Made by a program: the position numbers and the translations under genes. 64,000 bases of DNA from Phycisphaerales bacterium UBA3190. Lineage in GTDB: Bacteria > Planctomycetota > Phycisphaerae > Phycisphaerales > UBA1924. Below the pieces are notes generated by a model. The model was not told the origin of the DNA. It was given only the letters and a program-made list of their open reading frames with translations, and did not search any database. Of this stretch, positions 9,401 to 17,109 are shown piece after piece. Each line of letters starts with the position of its first letter. The first letter of the stretch is position 1. The stretch lies in assembly GCA_002364005.1 (NCBI GenBank), contig DEXG01000005.1, forward strand, positions 1 through 64,000. The letters are read 5' to 3'.

Positions 9401-9830
9401 TGTCGCGAATCAGCCGGGTCCGCTGGGCCGAATCCATGATCGTCGGCTCGCCCGGAAGCCCGAGCAGATCGGCAAAGCGCCGAACGATCCCGAAGCCCAG
9501 ACTGTGGAAGGTCGAGGCCTGCATCCGTGCCGCCTGCGTCTGCCCAACCAGCCCCGCAAGGCGATGCCGAAGCTCACACGCTGCTTTGTTGGTAAAAGTC
9601 ACCGCCGCGATGCGGTCGGACTCGATGCCCCGTTCGTTGATCATGTGGGCCACGCGGGCGGTGATCACCCGCGTCTTGCCCGTCCCGGGGCCTGCCAGCA
9701 CGATCAGCGGGCTGCCCTCGTGCGTGACCGCCCGGCGCTGGGCATCGCTGAGCCCGGTTATCACATCGCGGTATTCAGTATCGGCCCCACCCGATGCATC
9801 GGGCTCATGGGCTGTGAACAGATCTTCCAT
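6447..9830 (-). CDS. UvrD/PcrA-type ATP-dependent helicase fused to a RecB-like nuclease domain
   Basis: This 1127-residue SF1A helicase shows Walker A AGPGTGKT (residues 46-53), motif Ia VTFTNKAA, Walker B DEFQDVN, motif III DDDQSIYGFRG, motif V TAHSSKGLEFD and motif VI FFVALTRAERR. The C-terminal third starts LSFSKISSYLHCPRC and contains WRVVDYKTGYP, the D...YK core of PD-(D/E)XK nucleases. This is the single-chain plan of AddA/RecB-like repair enzymes that unwind and degrade DNA ends. AddB-type nucleases have a Cys-rich iron-sulfur staple at the end; here only scattered Cys occur (ACVRERGNDSSC), so the cluster may be lost. The ATG at 9830 fits the family start. The gene lies 16 bases after rsmD and abuts the M16-like frame. 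Confidence 0.93.
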   Translation of the reverse strand: MEDLFTAHEPDASGGADTEYRDVITGLSDAQRRAVTHEGSPLIVLAGPGTGKTRVITARVAHMINERGIESDRIAAVTFTNKAACELRHRLAGLVGQTQAARMQASTFHSLGFGIVRRFADLLGLPGEPTIMDSAQRTRLIRDIIREERLYRRSLSTGIGAAVDHARGCMDSLRHLGMDAQSARSWLDGAMDSVDRYEPEDREARRAELERFEQAVAVYGHFESRCRERGWVVIDDLIMLPTKLVQANPQVASIVQHDHCHLVVDEFQDVNMAQIEMIRALCPPSERADVCVVGDDDQSIYGFRGADDRAFAHFAGIWTHAKTVQLTTNYRSARVIVDASNASITRAESRFAPDKEADAHRGDIAGSSLELVRMADDNQTGDAIASMLLQMASAGGKDFSFSSCAVIARSGAFLEQIARTLTLEGIPIDMRDKASPMEDEGARDVFAWARLIEDPESVPNLQRVLTRPPYRVNPVKLSALFNSYKAARALYEQRADDPDASVRDPGTLIEWVLERSEGEMRDRIEAMHRLLIELGYVAGEQRAVETITEIIKRTGVVHRELSDARSRARRISAIAAIIKFARTRADRFDAPGDLASMLAYFDDLDDRDQRLGDLPEDLVSAFEQDEPSFGEDRGAVAMLTAHSSKGLEFDTVFIARVGHHGFAPSGKGDDGDLPEGVEDRGDDDRDEKARLADEERRVFFVALTRAERRAIITAKLPKKPSADNYALELREAMGERMIERDVADVIDEDRAGDAVSRLSAEFKAISRVRDAFDQAKREARRDAASAIDAHELGEIARDELQARIHAASDRAAAVHEVLRTGQVPAWVDDEQTRGYAQQLVDVLAEQDAAGVDAPIYPGLRSPLSLSFSKISSYLHCPRCFLAESVLKLHQDDDAHRVLGVAVHKGLELFYKDWMRVDAEGGERPGYTELRNLVRGVYMHEWPREREIDQGKLEQLDAILDVYWHKMHREDAHILEIEREIQMPYVCDEVTHTMRAKIDRVDAIGDGWRVVDYKTGYPSKKLTEPKKSDQQMGIYAMVLEHAMGQPGPGSVCEYWCLQDGSVGTIGFDALDMKKIRASIDKAIRGMLAGDWARSSACVRERGNDSSCMILEAPGMAFLDNEAGENNPI

Positions 9831-9846
9831 ACCAATAGTGTACGGT

Positions 9847-10623
9847 TTACGAACCCGCTTCGGGATCGCGCATGTAGAGATGCAGGGCCATACCGCCGTA
9901 GGAATGCGTCTCGGGCCCAAGCGCCCCGTTCATCTTCAGATCGATATCAATCGTCTCGAAATCGGGCGTGCTGGCGTCGCGGGCCAGCCCCTTCTCGAAG
10001 GCCTCCATCATCGCGTCGGCTTCTGGGTCGTTGAGATCGATCTCGATCATCTCCTCGCCATCGACCTCTTCGACGGGTGGTGCCTGTTTCTTTGACGCCT
10101 TCGGGGCCGGCTCTTCGCTGTGCGAACGGGGCACCTTGTGGAACAGGGGCCAGGGCGTACGGAGCACGGCATAGCCCGTGTCGTCGAGCTGCTGGATCAG
10201 GCGCTCAAACTGCGTCCGGACCCGCACCCAGTCCTCCTGATCCCAGACCATCGCGTAGGGCGGGTCGAAGAAGATGATGTGGACCGGCTTGGGGCAGCGG
10301 TGGATCGCCGTGGGACCCAGGGCATCGCCCGCGACCACCTCGACGACCTCCTCGGCCCCGAGCATCTCGACATTCTGGTCCAGCACCTTGGTCACGCGTC
10401 GGTCGCGTTCGATGCACACGACCCGCGAGGCACCCCGGCTGGCGGCCTCGAGCCCCACCGTGCCCGCGCCCGAAAAGCAATCGAGCACCGCTTCACCCTC
10501 AAAGTGCCCGCGAAGCAGGTTGAACATGGCCTCTTTCACCATGTCTGGGAAAGGGCGTGTGATCGACCCCTCAGGGGGGGAGAGAAGCTTGCGTCGTCGA
10601 TATTGGCCGCTGATGATTCGCAT
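9847..10623 (-). CDS. rsmD: 16S rRNA (guanine(966)-N2)-methyltransferase RsmD-like
   Basis: The first 180 residues match RsmD: MRIISGQYRRRKL at the start, TRPFPDMVKEAMFNLL for rRNA recognition, DCFSGAGTVGLEAASRG for S-adenosylmethionine binding, and FFDPPY as the catalytic N2-methyltransferase motif. The enzyme methylates G966 of 16S rRNA. Residues of about 180-258 form an extra acidic tail (PPVEEVDGEEMIEIDLNDPE) not usual in RsmD and of unknown role. ATG at 10623 is chosen over the GTG two codons upstream because the family begins MRII. It heads a likely operon with the helicase-nuclease and the M16-like gene. Confidence 0.92.
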   Translation of the reverse strand: MRIISGQYRRRKLLSPPEGSITRPFPDMVKEAMFNLLRGHFEGEAVLDCFSGAGTVGLEAASRGASRVVCIERDRRVTKVLDQNVEMLGAEEVVEVVAGDALGPTAIHRCPKPVHIIFFDPPYAMVWDQEDWVRVRTQFERLIQQLDDTGYAVLRTPWPLFHKVPRSHSEEPAPKASKKQAPPVEEVDGEEMIEIDLNDPEADAMMEAFEKGLARDASTPDFETIDIDLKMNGALGPETHSYGGMALHLYMRDPEAGS

Positions 10624-10726
10624 GGACACCCACCCAAGCGCGATCTGGGCGCAAAGTCAAGCCCGGGCAACACCCGGGCCATCGCAATCAATCAGTATTG
10701 GTCTGGATCTGTCAGATTTGGGCGTC

Positions 10727-11371
10727 TTAGTCACGCAGCAGCGTATCAATCGAGCACAGAGCCGTGCACGGGCGATCCTCGCCACTCACCAGCGACCAGA
10801 AGGGGACGCCGGGCCCATCGGGCTCCCAGGAGTGGAATCTCGACTCAGGGTTTCGGGCATAATCTGCGAGTGAACGCCCGCCCAGATAGAGCCCGCGCTG
10901 GAGCAGCAGATTCCCGTCGCCGCCGAACTCAAGCTCCGCACTAACCCCGGCGATGACCTCGACGAGCGATTCGAAGAGAACCGGGTCGCTCCGGAGCAGG
11001 ACATCGGCATCGTGCCAGAGGAAGAATCGCTGCCGCACCGAGGCGCCGTGCACTGATTCGGATGAAGACCGGAGAATCGATGCCACCCCGTGTGCCCCGT
11101 CAACGCTGCGTGCGAGACGCTCGGTCGGGATCAACCGTTCGAGCTGGCCGCAGAACCCCTCAAGATCGAGAATCCCTCGCCCATGCAGGACCAGCACCTC
11201 GCACCCGGCCTGGGCATCAAGGAACTGCTTCATGCGGGCACCGAACTGGGTTCGCTGCGTGGCGTTTGCACTCCACCCCACAATGTGGTGGGTTTCCAGC
11301 TTGGCGAGCACTTCCGGCTCCCAGCTGATGGGCGCAAACACAAACCGAGATGACCCGAACTGGATCGACAT
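10727..11371 (-). CDS. Hypothetical protein, unknown function
   Basis: A 214-residue soluble protein without signal peptide or membrane segments. The sequence has globular character (HHIVGWSANATQRTQF, RFFLWHDADVLLRSDP, LEFGGDGNLLLQRGLYLGG). I do not recognise a family. The HDADVLLRSDP segment superficially recalls acidic metal sites of glycosyltransferases but nothing else supports that. The ATG at 11371 (MSIQFGSSRFVFAP) is preferred over the upstream GTG because the protein-like sequence starts there. It is transcribed towards rsmD about 100 bases away. Confidence 0.65.
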   Translation of the reverse strand: MSIQFGSSRFVFAPISWEPEVLAKLETHHIVGWSANATQRTQFGARMKQFLDAQAGCEVLVLHGRGILDLEGFCGQLERLIPTERLARSVDGAHGVASILRSSSESVHGASVRQRFFLWHDADVLLRSDPVLFESLVEVIAGVSAELEFGGDGNLLLQRGLYLGGRSLADYARNPESRFHSWEPDGPGVPFWSLVSGEDRPCTALCSIDTLLRD

Positions 11372-11797
11372 ACAACGCCCGACACAACGCACAAACGCTG
11401 CGGCGAGACCTCCGCTCTACTTATTCTGGGGGGGGTGGTGGAGTCAGTATCTTTCGTGCCCCAGACACGATCGACCCCCCCAATATGCCCTCAAAACCGG
11501 CCAAGACCACAGAATCTGAACTTTGAAGCGACGAATTCCGAGCTCATACAGGACCTTTTCGTCATCGATCGGCTTCCTGTTTCCCCGAAATACATGTGGC
11601 GAGCGAACAAAATCAGGCGTTCTGATACATCAGATTCGGCTACAAATGACCAGTTCGACGCCAAATGTATGCATCAACACATATTTCATTGCAACTTATG
11701 AACTACAGCCTGCTATCGTCACACAAAGTTTGATAAGGTAGGACAAGCCATATGGCGATGAGGGAAATCGCCGCTGTCGTACACAAGGGGGATCGCA
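11372..11797. other. Intergenic region with an AT-richer second half and a small palindrome
   Basis: No convincing gene lies here. It separates the divergent 11371 gene and the LuxR-type gene. A run of eight G near 11428-11435 and a C7 run near 11473 could pair. The palindrome TCTGATACATCAGA at 11621-11634 (6-bp arms, 2-base centre) may be an operator. From about 11510 the base composition is clearly less GC-rich than the neighbours, as expected of a promoter region. Confidence 0.5.
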
Positions 11798-12682
11798 ATG
11801 GCTGATATCGTAAACGCGGTTGGCTGTGCAGTGCGCACGACATACCGAGTCGGGCTGCTGCCGGCCATCCCGACACAGGACTGGGTGACCAAGTGCGCCC
11901 AGGCACTGTCGGGAGTCGCGGACCAGTGCATGGTCATTTCGCTTGTCTGCACCATCAGCAGTGACACCGATCGAATCGGCGTGATCTCCTCGGGCGTGGC
12001 GTTTGGGCCCGCTTTCGCCTCACCCGTGCCCGAGGATCAGCGAACGATCGCGTTGCAGGATCGATGCGAACGCCTCTCCCGGCTGGGACTCAACCTGCCG
12101 CCACAATCGCTGAAGGCCGGTCTCGTTGCCCCGCTTGAGGCAATCGAAAACCCCAAGTCCCCCTCGCCGATTTCCCGCCTGCTCAAGGACAATCAGGCGA
12201 CCCATACGCTTATTCATATCGTGCCGATCAGCACAAACGCAACGGGGCTGTGCCAGCTCAACATCATCGGTTTCAGCGCCGATACAGACCGCCCGGTCGC
12301 GCGCCGACGCCTGAACCTCCTGAGGGCACTGCACAAGCCCCTCAGCGAGCGGGTCAGCGATGCGCTCAGTCAGGTGACCAACCCACGCGCTTGGCTCACC
12401 GATCGCGAGCAGGGCGTGCTGGACCTGCTGATCGAGGGCCACTCGGTGCGGGTGATCGCCGAGCAGCTCGGACGAAGCGCCCATACGGTGCACGACCATG
12501 TCAAAAACCTGCACAAGAAGATCGGCGCCTCGTCCAGAGGCGAGCTGATCGCCAAGGCCCTGGGGCATAAACAGCATCCGGGCCAGCAAATCGTGAGCGA
12601 TCCCGTCGTGCTGCCCTTCTCGGGTGATCAGTTCAGTGAGATGAAGCCAGCCAATGTCATGGCTCGCCCGCTTCGTCCCTGA
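11798..12682 (+). CDS. LuxR-type transcriptional regulator
   Basis: The C-terminal 65 residues form a LuxR/GerE helix-turn-helix: LTDREQGVLDLLIEGHSVRV then AEQLGRSAHTVHDHVKNLHKKIGASSRGEL, with the conserved Glu and the recognition helix. The N-terminal 190 residues are a predicted sensor domain I do not recognise; there is no receiver Asp pattern, so it is not an ordinary NarL response regulator. The ATG has a good Shine-Dalgarno site (AAGGGGG). The 3' end overlaps the convergent lipoprotein gene by 26 bases. Targets are unknown; the palindrome upstream at 11621 is a candidate site. Confidence 0.85.
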   Translation: MADIVNAVGCAVRTTYRVGLLPAIPTQDWVTKCAQALSGVADQCMVISLVCTISSDTDRIGVISSGVAFGPAFASPVPEDQRTIALQDRCERLSRLGLNLPPQSLKAGLVAPLEAIENPKSPSPISRLLKDNQATHTLIHIVPISTNATGLCQLNIIGFSADTDRPVARRRLNLLRALHKPLSERVSDALSQVTNPRAWLTDREQGVLDLLIEGHSVRVIAEQLGRSAHTVHDHVKNLHKKIGASSRGELIAKALGHKQHPGQQIVSDPVVLPFSGDQFSEMKPANVMARPLRP

Positions 12683-13259
12683 GACGATCCTGGATGGCCA
12701 AGGCCAGGCGGGACGCGAACTCGGCATCCAGCCCCACCAGCTCCAAGTATGACCCTGGCTCAAGCTCCCCGTTCACATCCCGGCGAAGGGCGTGGTTCGA
12801 GAGCCGCACGCTTTCGGTCTCAACACGCCAGCCGGGACGGTGTGTCCGCAGCAACTCCACGCTGACCGTCGCGGATGCCCCACCCTGCTCATCCTGATCG
12901 AACTCGACCCGCACCACGCGGCGTTGCTCGTTAACCAGGTCTTCCCACTCCTGATTCATCGAGGACTGTTCCCGGTCCCACGGGCTGGCGAGCCCGGCGG
13001 TGCGTTTGGGATAGGTCGTGATGACCCCCAGACGCGCATCGACGCGGTCGATCGCAAACCGATAGTCCATCAGCACCTCGCGGGCCGCGTCAAAGACCTG
13101 CCCGTAGGGCTGCCCCTCGCCCAGCACAATCGCGCTGGGTGCGTCGTACCCAGGCGACTGGTCGGCGGTGTCGCGAGCCGAATGCGATTGACAGCCCGGG
13201 AGCCCGGTTGCGATCATCGCCATCAACAGGATGCATGGTGCGTGTTTCACGAGCTTCAA
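12657..13259 (-). CDS. Predicted lipoprotein, unknown function
   Basis: A 200-residue protein with a lipoprotein signal: hydrophobic ILLMAMIATG and lipobox LPGC around residue 23, then a Ser-rich linker. The mature part (YGQVFDAAREVLMDYRFAID, RVDARLGVITTYPKRT) looks like a small alpha/beta domain that recurs in planctomycete lipoproteins, with no assigned function. Its start overlaps the stop of the upstream decarboxylase by four bases (ATGA), so the two are translationally coupled. Confidence 0.78.
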   Translation of the reverse strand: MKLVKHAPCILLMAMIATGLPGCQSHSARDTADQSPGYDAPSAIVLGEGQPYGQVFDAAREVLMDYRFAIDRVDARLGVITTYPKRTAGLASPWDREQSSMNQEWEDLVNEQRRVVRVEFDQDEQGGASATVSVELLRTHRPGWRVETESVRLSNHALRRDVNGELEPGSYLELVGLDAEFASRLALAIQDRLRDEAGEP

Positions 13260-14779
13260 TGTAGCACCTCTTCCAATGCTTTGCCGATCTCTTCGGTGAG
13301 CAGATCAAGATGGCGATCACACACGCCGCTGGCACCGATGGCGACCCGGGCCACAAATCGTGCCCCCAAGCCGGGGACCTCAACGCGTGTGTGCGAGATC
13401 ATCACCCGCCCGCGGGCGTTGATCGATTCGATCAGTTGCATGGTCAGCCCGTCTTCTCCCTCAACAAGGAAACAAACAAGCGAGAGCGATCGCTCAAAGA
13501 CGACGCGCAGGCGGGGCTCGTTCTCGACGAACTGCTCGAACCGCCATGCAAGGCGGACATGGTTGCGGATGTGCTCACGGATCCCCTCGACGCCGAAGTA
13601 CCGGAGCACCCACCAGAGTTTCAGCGCCCGCATGCGCCGCCCGAGGGGCACATGCCAGTCGCGGAAATCGACCACCCCCCCGCGATCGCTTTGTTCGTTG
13701 TGGAGGTAGGCGGGAGTGATGCTCATCGCGCTGGTCAAGGCGTCACGGTCGCGCACCCAGAACAGGTCGCAATCGAAGTTGGTGAGCATCCACTTGTGCG
13801 GGTTGATGCAGAGCGAGTCGGCGTGCCCGACCCCGTCGAGCAGCGAGCGGAACTCGGGGCAGGCCGCCGCAACCCCGCCCCATGCCGCGTCGACATGCAG
13901 CCAGGGGCGTTTGCTGCTGGGCATGGCGGCAAGCAAGGCGCCGATCTCCCCGAGCGGGTCGACCGCCCCCGTCGATGTAGTGCCCTGCGTTGTGCTGACC
14001 AGGCAGGGTGTCAGCCCCGCGTACAGATCACGCTCGATCGACTCATACAACGCCTCGGGGTTCATGCGAAGATTCGCATCGGTCTCGATCAGACGCACCC
14101 GCGAGTGGTCATCGGGCCCGTCGGCCAGCCCGGCGACCATCGCCGCCTTCACGATCGACGAATGGGCCTGCGTCGAGGTGTAGATACACATGGTGCCACG
14201 ATCGCGCCCGCTGTCGACCTTGCGCTTTCGGGCGGCACACAGCGCGGCCAGCACCCCCTCGCTGGCGGTGCCCTGGATACACCCGCCGCCGTTGCTTCCC
14301 TCGGCATCAAAGCGAAACGCATCGGGCAAGCCGAACAACTCGGCGCACCAATTGACCATGCGCATCTCAAGCTCGGTGGCGCTGGGCGAGGTCGACCAGA
14401 GCATGCCGTTGACATTCATCACGGCACTGGCCAGCTCACCCATCACACCCGGGAGCGATCCGCTGCAAGGGAAATAGGCGAAGAAGTTGGGCGATTGCCA
14501 GTGGACCAGCCCGGGCTCGACGATCTCGCGCAGCTCGTCGCCCACGCGTTCCCAGAGCCCCATGCCCTCCCCCGATTCGGGTGGGTGCTCGGGGAGCATG
14601 GCCAGTGTCTCTCCGGGCTGACGCTTGGAGACGACATCGCGTTCTTCGAGCGACCCGAGGTACGAGCCCGCCCACTGCTCAAGGTGTGCCAATGCCTTGG
14701 AAAACTGGTCGGCGCTGTACCCGCCGCTGCCCAGTTCAGGCCTGTCGGTGTTGGGCCCGGTTGCCTGTTTCTCGCTCAT
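13256..14779 (-). CDS. PLP-dependent group II amino-acid decarboxylase (aromatic-L-amino-acid decarboxylase-like)
   Basis: This 507-residue protein is full length for the group II decarboxylases, which convert amino acids such as tyrosine, tryptophan or DOPA to amines. Visible motifs are HWQSPNFFAYFPCSGSLPGV at the substrate entrance, QAHSSIVKAA (His stacks on PLP), HVDAAWGG (Asp binds the pyridine nitrogen), and SLCINPHKWM with the Schiff-base Lys. The bacterial substrate cannot be decided by eye. The stop overlaps the start of the lipoprotein gene by four bases, forming a two-gene operon. Confidence 0.93.
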   Translation of the reverse strand: MSEKQATGPNTDRPELGSGGYSADQFSKALAHLEQWAGSYLGSLEERDVVSKRQPGETLAMLPEHPPESGEGMGLWERVGDELREIVEPGLVHWQSPNFFAYFPCSGSLPGVMGELASAVMNVNGMLWSTSPSATELEMRMVNWCAELFGLPDAFRFDAEGSNGGGCIQGTASEGVLAALCAARKRKVDSGRDRGTMCIYTSTQAHSSIVKAAMVAGLADGPDDHSRVRLIETDANLRMNPEALYESIERDLYAGLTPCLVSTTQGTTSTGAVDPLGEIGALLAAMPSSKRPWLHVDAAWGGVAAACPEFRSLLDGVGHADSLCINPHKWMLTNFDCDLFWVRDRDALTSAMSITPAYLHNEQSDRGGVVDFRDWHVPLGRRMRALKLWWVLRYFGVEGIREHIRNHVRLAWRFEQFVENEPRLRVVFERSLSLVCFLVEGEDGLTMQLIESINARGRVMISHTRVEVPGLGARFVARVAIGASGVCDRHLDLLTEEIGKALEEVLH

Positions 14780-15227
14780 ACTGCCTCAATCGACTGGAAT
14801 TGTGCTTGCAAAGGATGAAACACTCTGGTATACCTAGATTGTTCCGTTCTCGAACACCGTGGGGGTATTTGAGAGCACGACATGAACTTGGCGATGTGTT
14901 CACCGCCTGCCTTGAATCGGCAGTGCGGCTCACTGGGGTTTCTGCGTTCTTACCGAACGAGGACCCGCCGCCAGACCATGATATGGGCCTCCGATCGCGT
15001 CGAGGCCCGCGCCGAGCCGGATTCCCGGCAATGACGCGCCGTGCTGCAAGAGATCCCACCTGGTGTTGCTCGAATCGATGCCCGAGGCAGATGCTCGGCC
15101 ACGCTTCGTCCGTCTGATGACTCGTGTGGGTCAGACGCGAGTGCAACCCGATGTGTTGTTCTGTGATCAAGCACCATTGAGTGTGATGCTATCCCATGGA
15201 CAACACGCTTCGTGTGGGGTCCAAATC
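14780..15227. other. Intergenic region without recognisable gene
   Basis: This 448-base gap separates the divergent decarboxylase and the VCBS/dockerin gene. Open frames run through it on both strands but lack ribosome-binding sites and protein-like composition. I see no repeat copy or terminator; it presumably holds the two promoters. Confidence 0.5.
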
Positions 15228-17006
15228 ATGCAACGCACTCCCGCTTTGCGTTTCCGCTGTTTCCGCTTTCAGGCACTGATCGCCCTTGGCTCGCTTATCG
15301 TCGCGCCCGCCCAAGCCCAGACCAGCATGTCCTTCATCGAAGTCACCGATCAGGCCGGGCTCGGCGACGCGATCCGGGTCGTCTCGCCCACAAGCCGATA
15401 CTCCGCGATGCACGGCGGCGGGGTCGTCGGCGACTTCAACAACGACGGCTACCACGACATCTTCATGCTCACCGGTGGCGGCGCGCCCGACCAGTTCTAC
15501 ATCAACAACACCGATGGCACATTCACCGAGCAGGCGACCCAATGGGGGGTCGATCGCGCCCAGCACTCCTTTGGTGCCTCAGCCGCAGATTTCAATAACG
15601 ACGGCTACCTCGATATCTTCATCACTTCCTACGGCGATGGTTCGTTTGTCCCCGCCGCCGGCGAAATGACCCTCTACAAAAACAATGGCCCGGACACCGA
15701 CGGGAACTGGTCATTTGACGATGTCGCCATCGAAGCCAATGTCAATCGCCTCTTCGGCACCACCCGCGATGGGCTCGGATCGGGCTGGTGTGATTTCGAC
15801 CTCGACGGCGACCTCGATCTCATGGTCTGCGGCTACAACGAATCGCGACCCTGCAACCGCCTCTTCCGCAACGACGGCCCGGAGAGCGGCTACACCTTCA
15901 CCGATGTCACCACCGATGCGGGCCTCGAGTTCATCGGTGTCTCCGCGTTCATTCCCCACTTCGTTGATATGAACAATGACCGGTACCCCGAACTCATCCT
16001 CGTGGCTGATGCGGGGAAATCACGCTACCTCGTCAACAATGGCGACGGCACCTTCACCGACGCGACCGATACCGCTCATGGCATCGGCACCGCCAGCGCC
16101 ATGGGCATCGATGTCGGTGACATCAACAACGACGGCATGCTCGACATGTACATCTCGTCGATCACCTATGACTTCGGGTCCAGCGGCAATGTCCTGCTCA
16201 CCCAGAACGCCGACGGCTCATTCAACGACATTGCGGCTGACAGCGGCACCAACGCGGGGTACTGGGGCTGGGGCGTGCTGATGCAAGACTTCGACCATGA
16301 TCGGGATCTCGACCTCGCTGAAACCAACGGGTTCATCGGCGCGTTCGGCGGCGATCCGGCCGTGCTCTTTGAGAACACAGGCGATGGCTCGAGCTTCAAC
16401 GAAGTCGCCTCAGCGTCGGGCTTCGTTCATCACGGGCAGGGACGGGGACTCGTGCGGCTCGATATCGAGAACGACGGCGATCTCGACATCGTGGTCTTCG
16501 AGAATGTCGGGCAGCTCCGCCTCTACGAGAACCTGCTCATCGACGACCACGCCACCCCAACCGATCGCGCCTGGGTCCGCGTCGAACTCGATACCAGCAG
16601 CAACAATACTTTCGCACCCCATGGCGTTGGCGCCATGATCAGCATCATCAGCGATGACCAGACCATGCTCCGCCCGATGCACTGCGGGGCCAGCCACGCT
16701 TCAAGCTCGCCCATCGAGGTCCACACCGGGCTGGGTGACACGGACAGCATCGACGCCATCCAGGTGGCCTGGCCCGACGGCTCATACACCACACGGACCA
16801 ATGTCCCCGTGAACCAACGCCTGGTAATCAGTGCGATGGCGACACGCGTCGATTACACGCCAGACGGCATCACCGATGTGATGGACATCATGGCCTACAT
16901 CTCGCTCTATCAGGACAACGACCTGAGCGCTGACCACAACGGCGATCTGCAGCTCAACTTCTACGACATCGCCGCGTTCATTCAGGACTACATCAACACG
17001 CCCTGA
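15228..17006 (+). CDS. Secreted VCBS/FG-GAP repeat protein with ASPIC/UnbV and dockerin-like domains
   Basis: A 592-residue secreted protein. The ATG at 15228 gives a signal peptide (ALIALGSLIVAPAQAQ). Residues of about 50-430 carry beta-propeller repeats with calcium loops such as DFNNDGYHDIF, DFNNDGYLDIF, DLDGDLDLMV and DINNDGMLDMY. An ASPIC/UnbV-like domain follows (HCGASHASSS...VHTGLG...VAWPDGS). The C-terminus has two dockerin-like EF loops (TPDGITDVMDIMAYISLY, DHNGDLQLNFYDIAAF). The role is probably extracellular adhesion or polysaccharide binding. It is a paralogue of the protein at 43327. A strong terminator follows. Confidence 0.9.
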   Translation: MQRTPALRFRCFRFQALIALGSLIVAPAQAQTSMSFIEVTDQAGLGDAIRVVSPTSRYSAMHGGGVVGDFNNDGYHDIFMLTGGGAPDQFYINNTDGTFTEQATQWGVDRAQHSFGASAADFNNDGYLDIFITSYGDGSFVPAAGEMTLYKNNGPDTDGNWSFDDVAIEANVNRLFGTTRDGLGSGWCDFDLDGDLDLMVCGYNESRPCNRLFRNDGPESGYTFTDVTTDAGLEFIGVSAFIPHFVDMNNDRYPELILVADAGKSRYLVNNGDGTFTDATDTAHGIGTASAMGIDVGDINNDGMLDMYISSITYDFGSSGNVLLTQNADGSFNDIAADSGTNAGYWGWGVLMQDFDHDRDLDLAETNGFIGAFGGDPAVLFENTGDGSSFNEVASASGFVHHGQGRGLVRLDIENDGDLDIVVFENVGQLRLYENLLIDDHATPTDRAWVRVELDTSSNNTFAPHGVGAMISIISDDQTMLRPMHCGASHASSSPIEVHTGLGDTDSIDAIQVAWPDGSYTTRTNVPVNQRLVISAMATRVDYTPDGITDVMDIMAYISLYQDNDLSADHNGDLQLNFYDIAAFIQDYINTP

Positions 17007-17031
17007 ACCCCGACGCGACATCGACCACACG

Positions 17032-17082
17032 AGCCACACGGTGCCGAGACTTCAGGGGGGAGACGGCACCTGTGGCTTTTTT
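17032..17082 (+). terminator. Terminator after the VCBS/dockerin gene
   Basis: Long stem AGCCACAcGGTGCCG paired with CGGCACCtGTGGCT, followed by six T. It also lies just beyond the rsgA stop on the opposite strand. Confidence 0.9.
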
Positions 17083-17109
17083 GCACCCGTGCGGAAACGC
17101 ACCGAGCGC

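Noticed and set aside
5076..10034. A very long open frame of 1652 codons on the plus strand
   Set aside because: It runs antisense to the M16-like and helicase genes. Its product is Arg/His/Pro-rich and without domain character, as expected of a shadow frame in GC-rich DNA.
15228..17006. True cellulosomal dockerin and enzyme
   Set aside because: No catalytic glycosidase domain and no cohesin-bearing scaffold in the window; called dockerin-like only.
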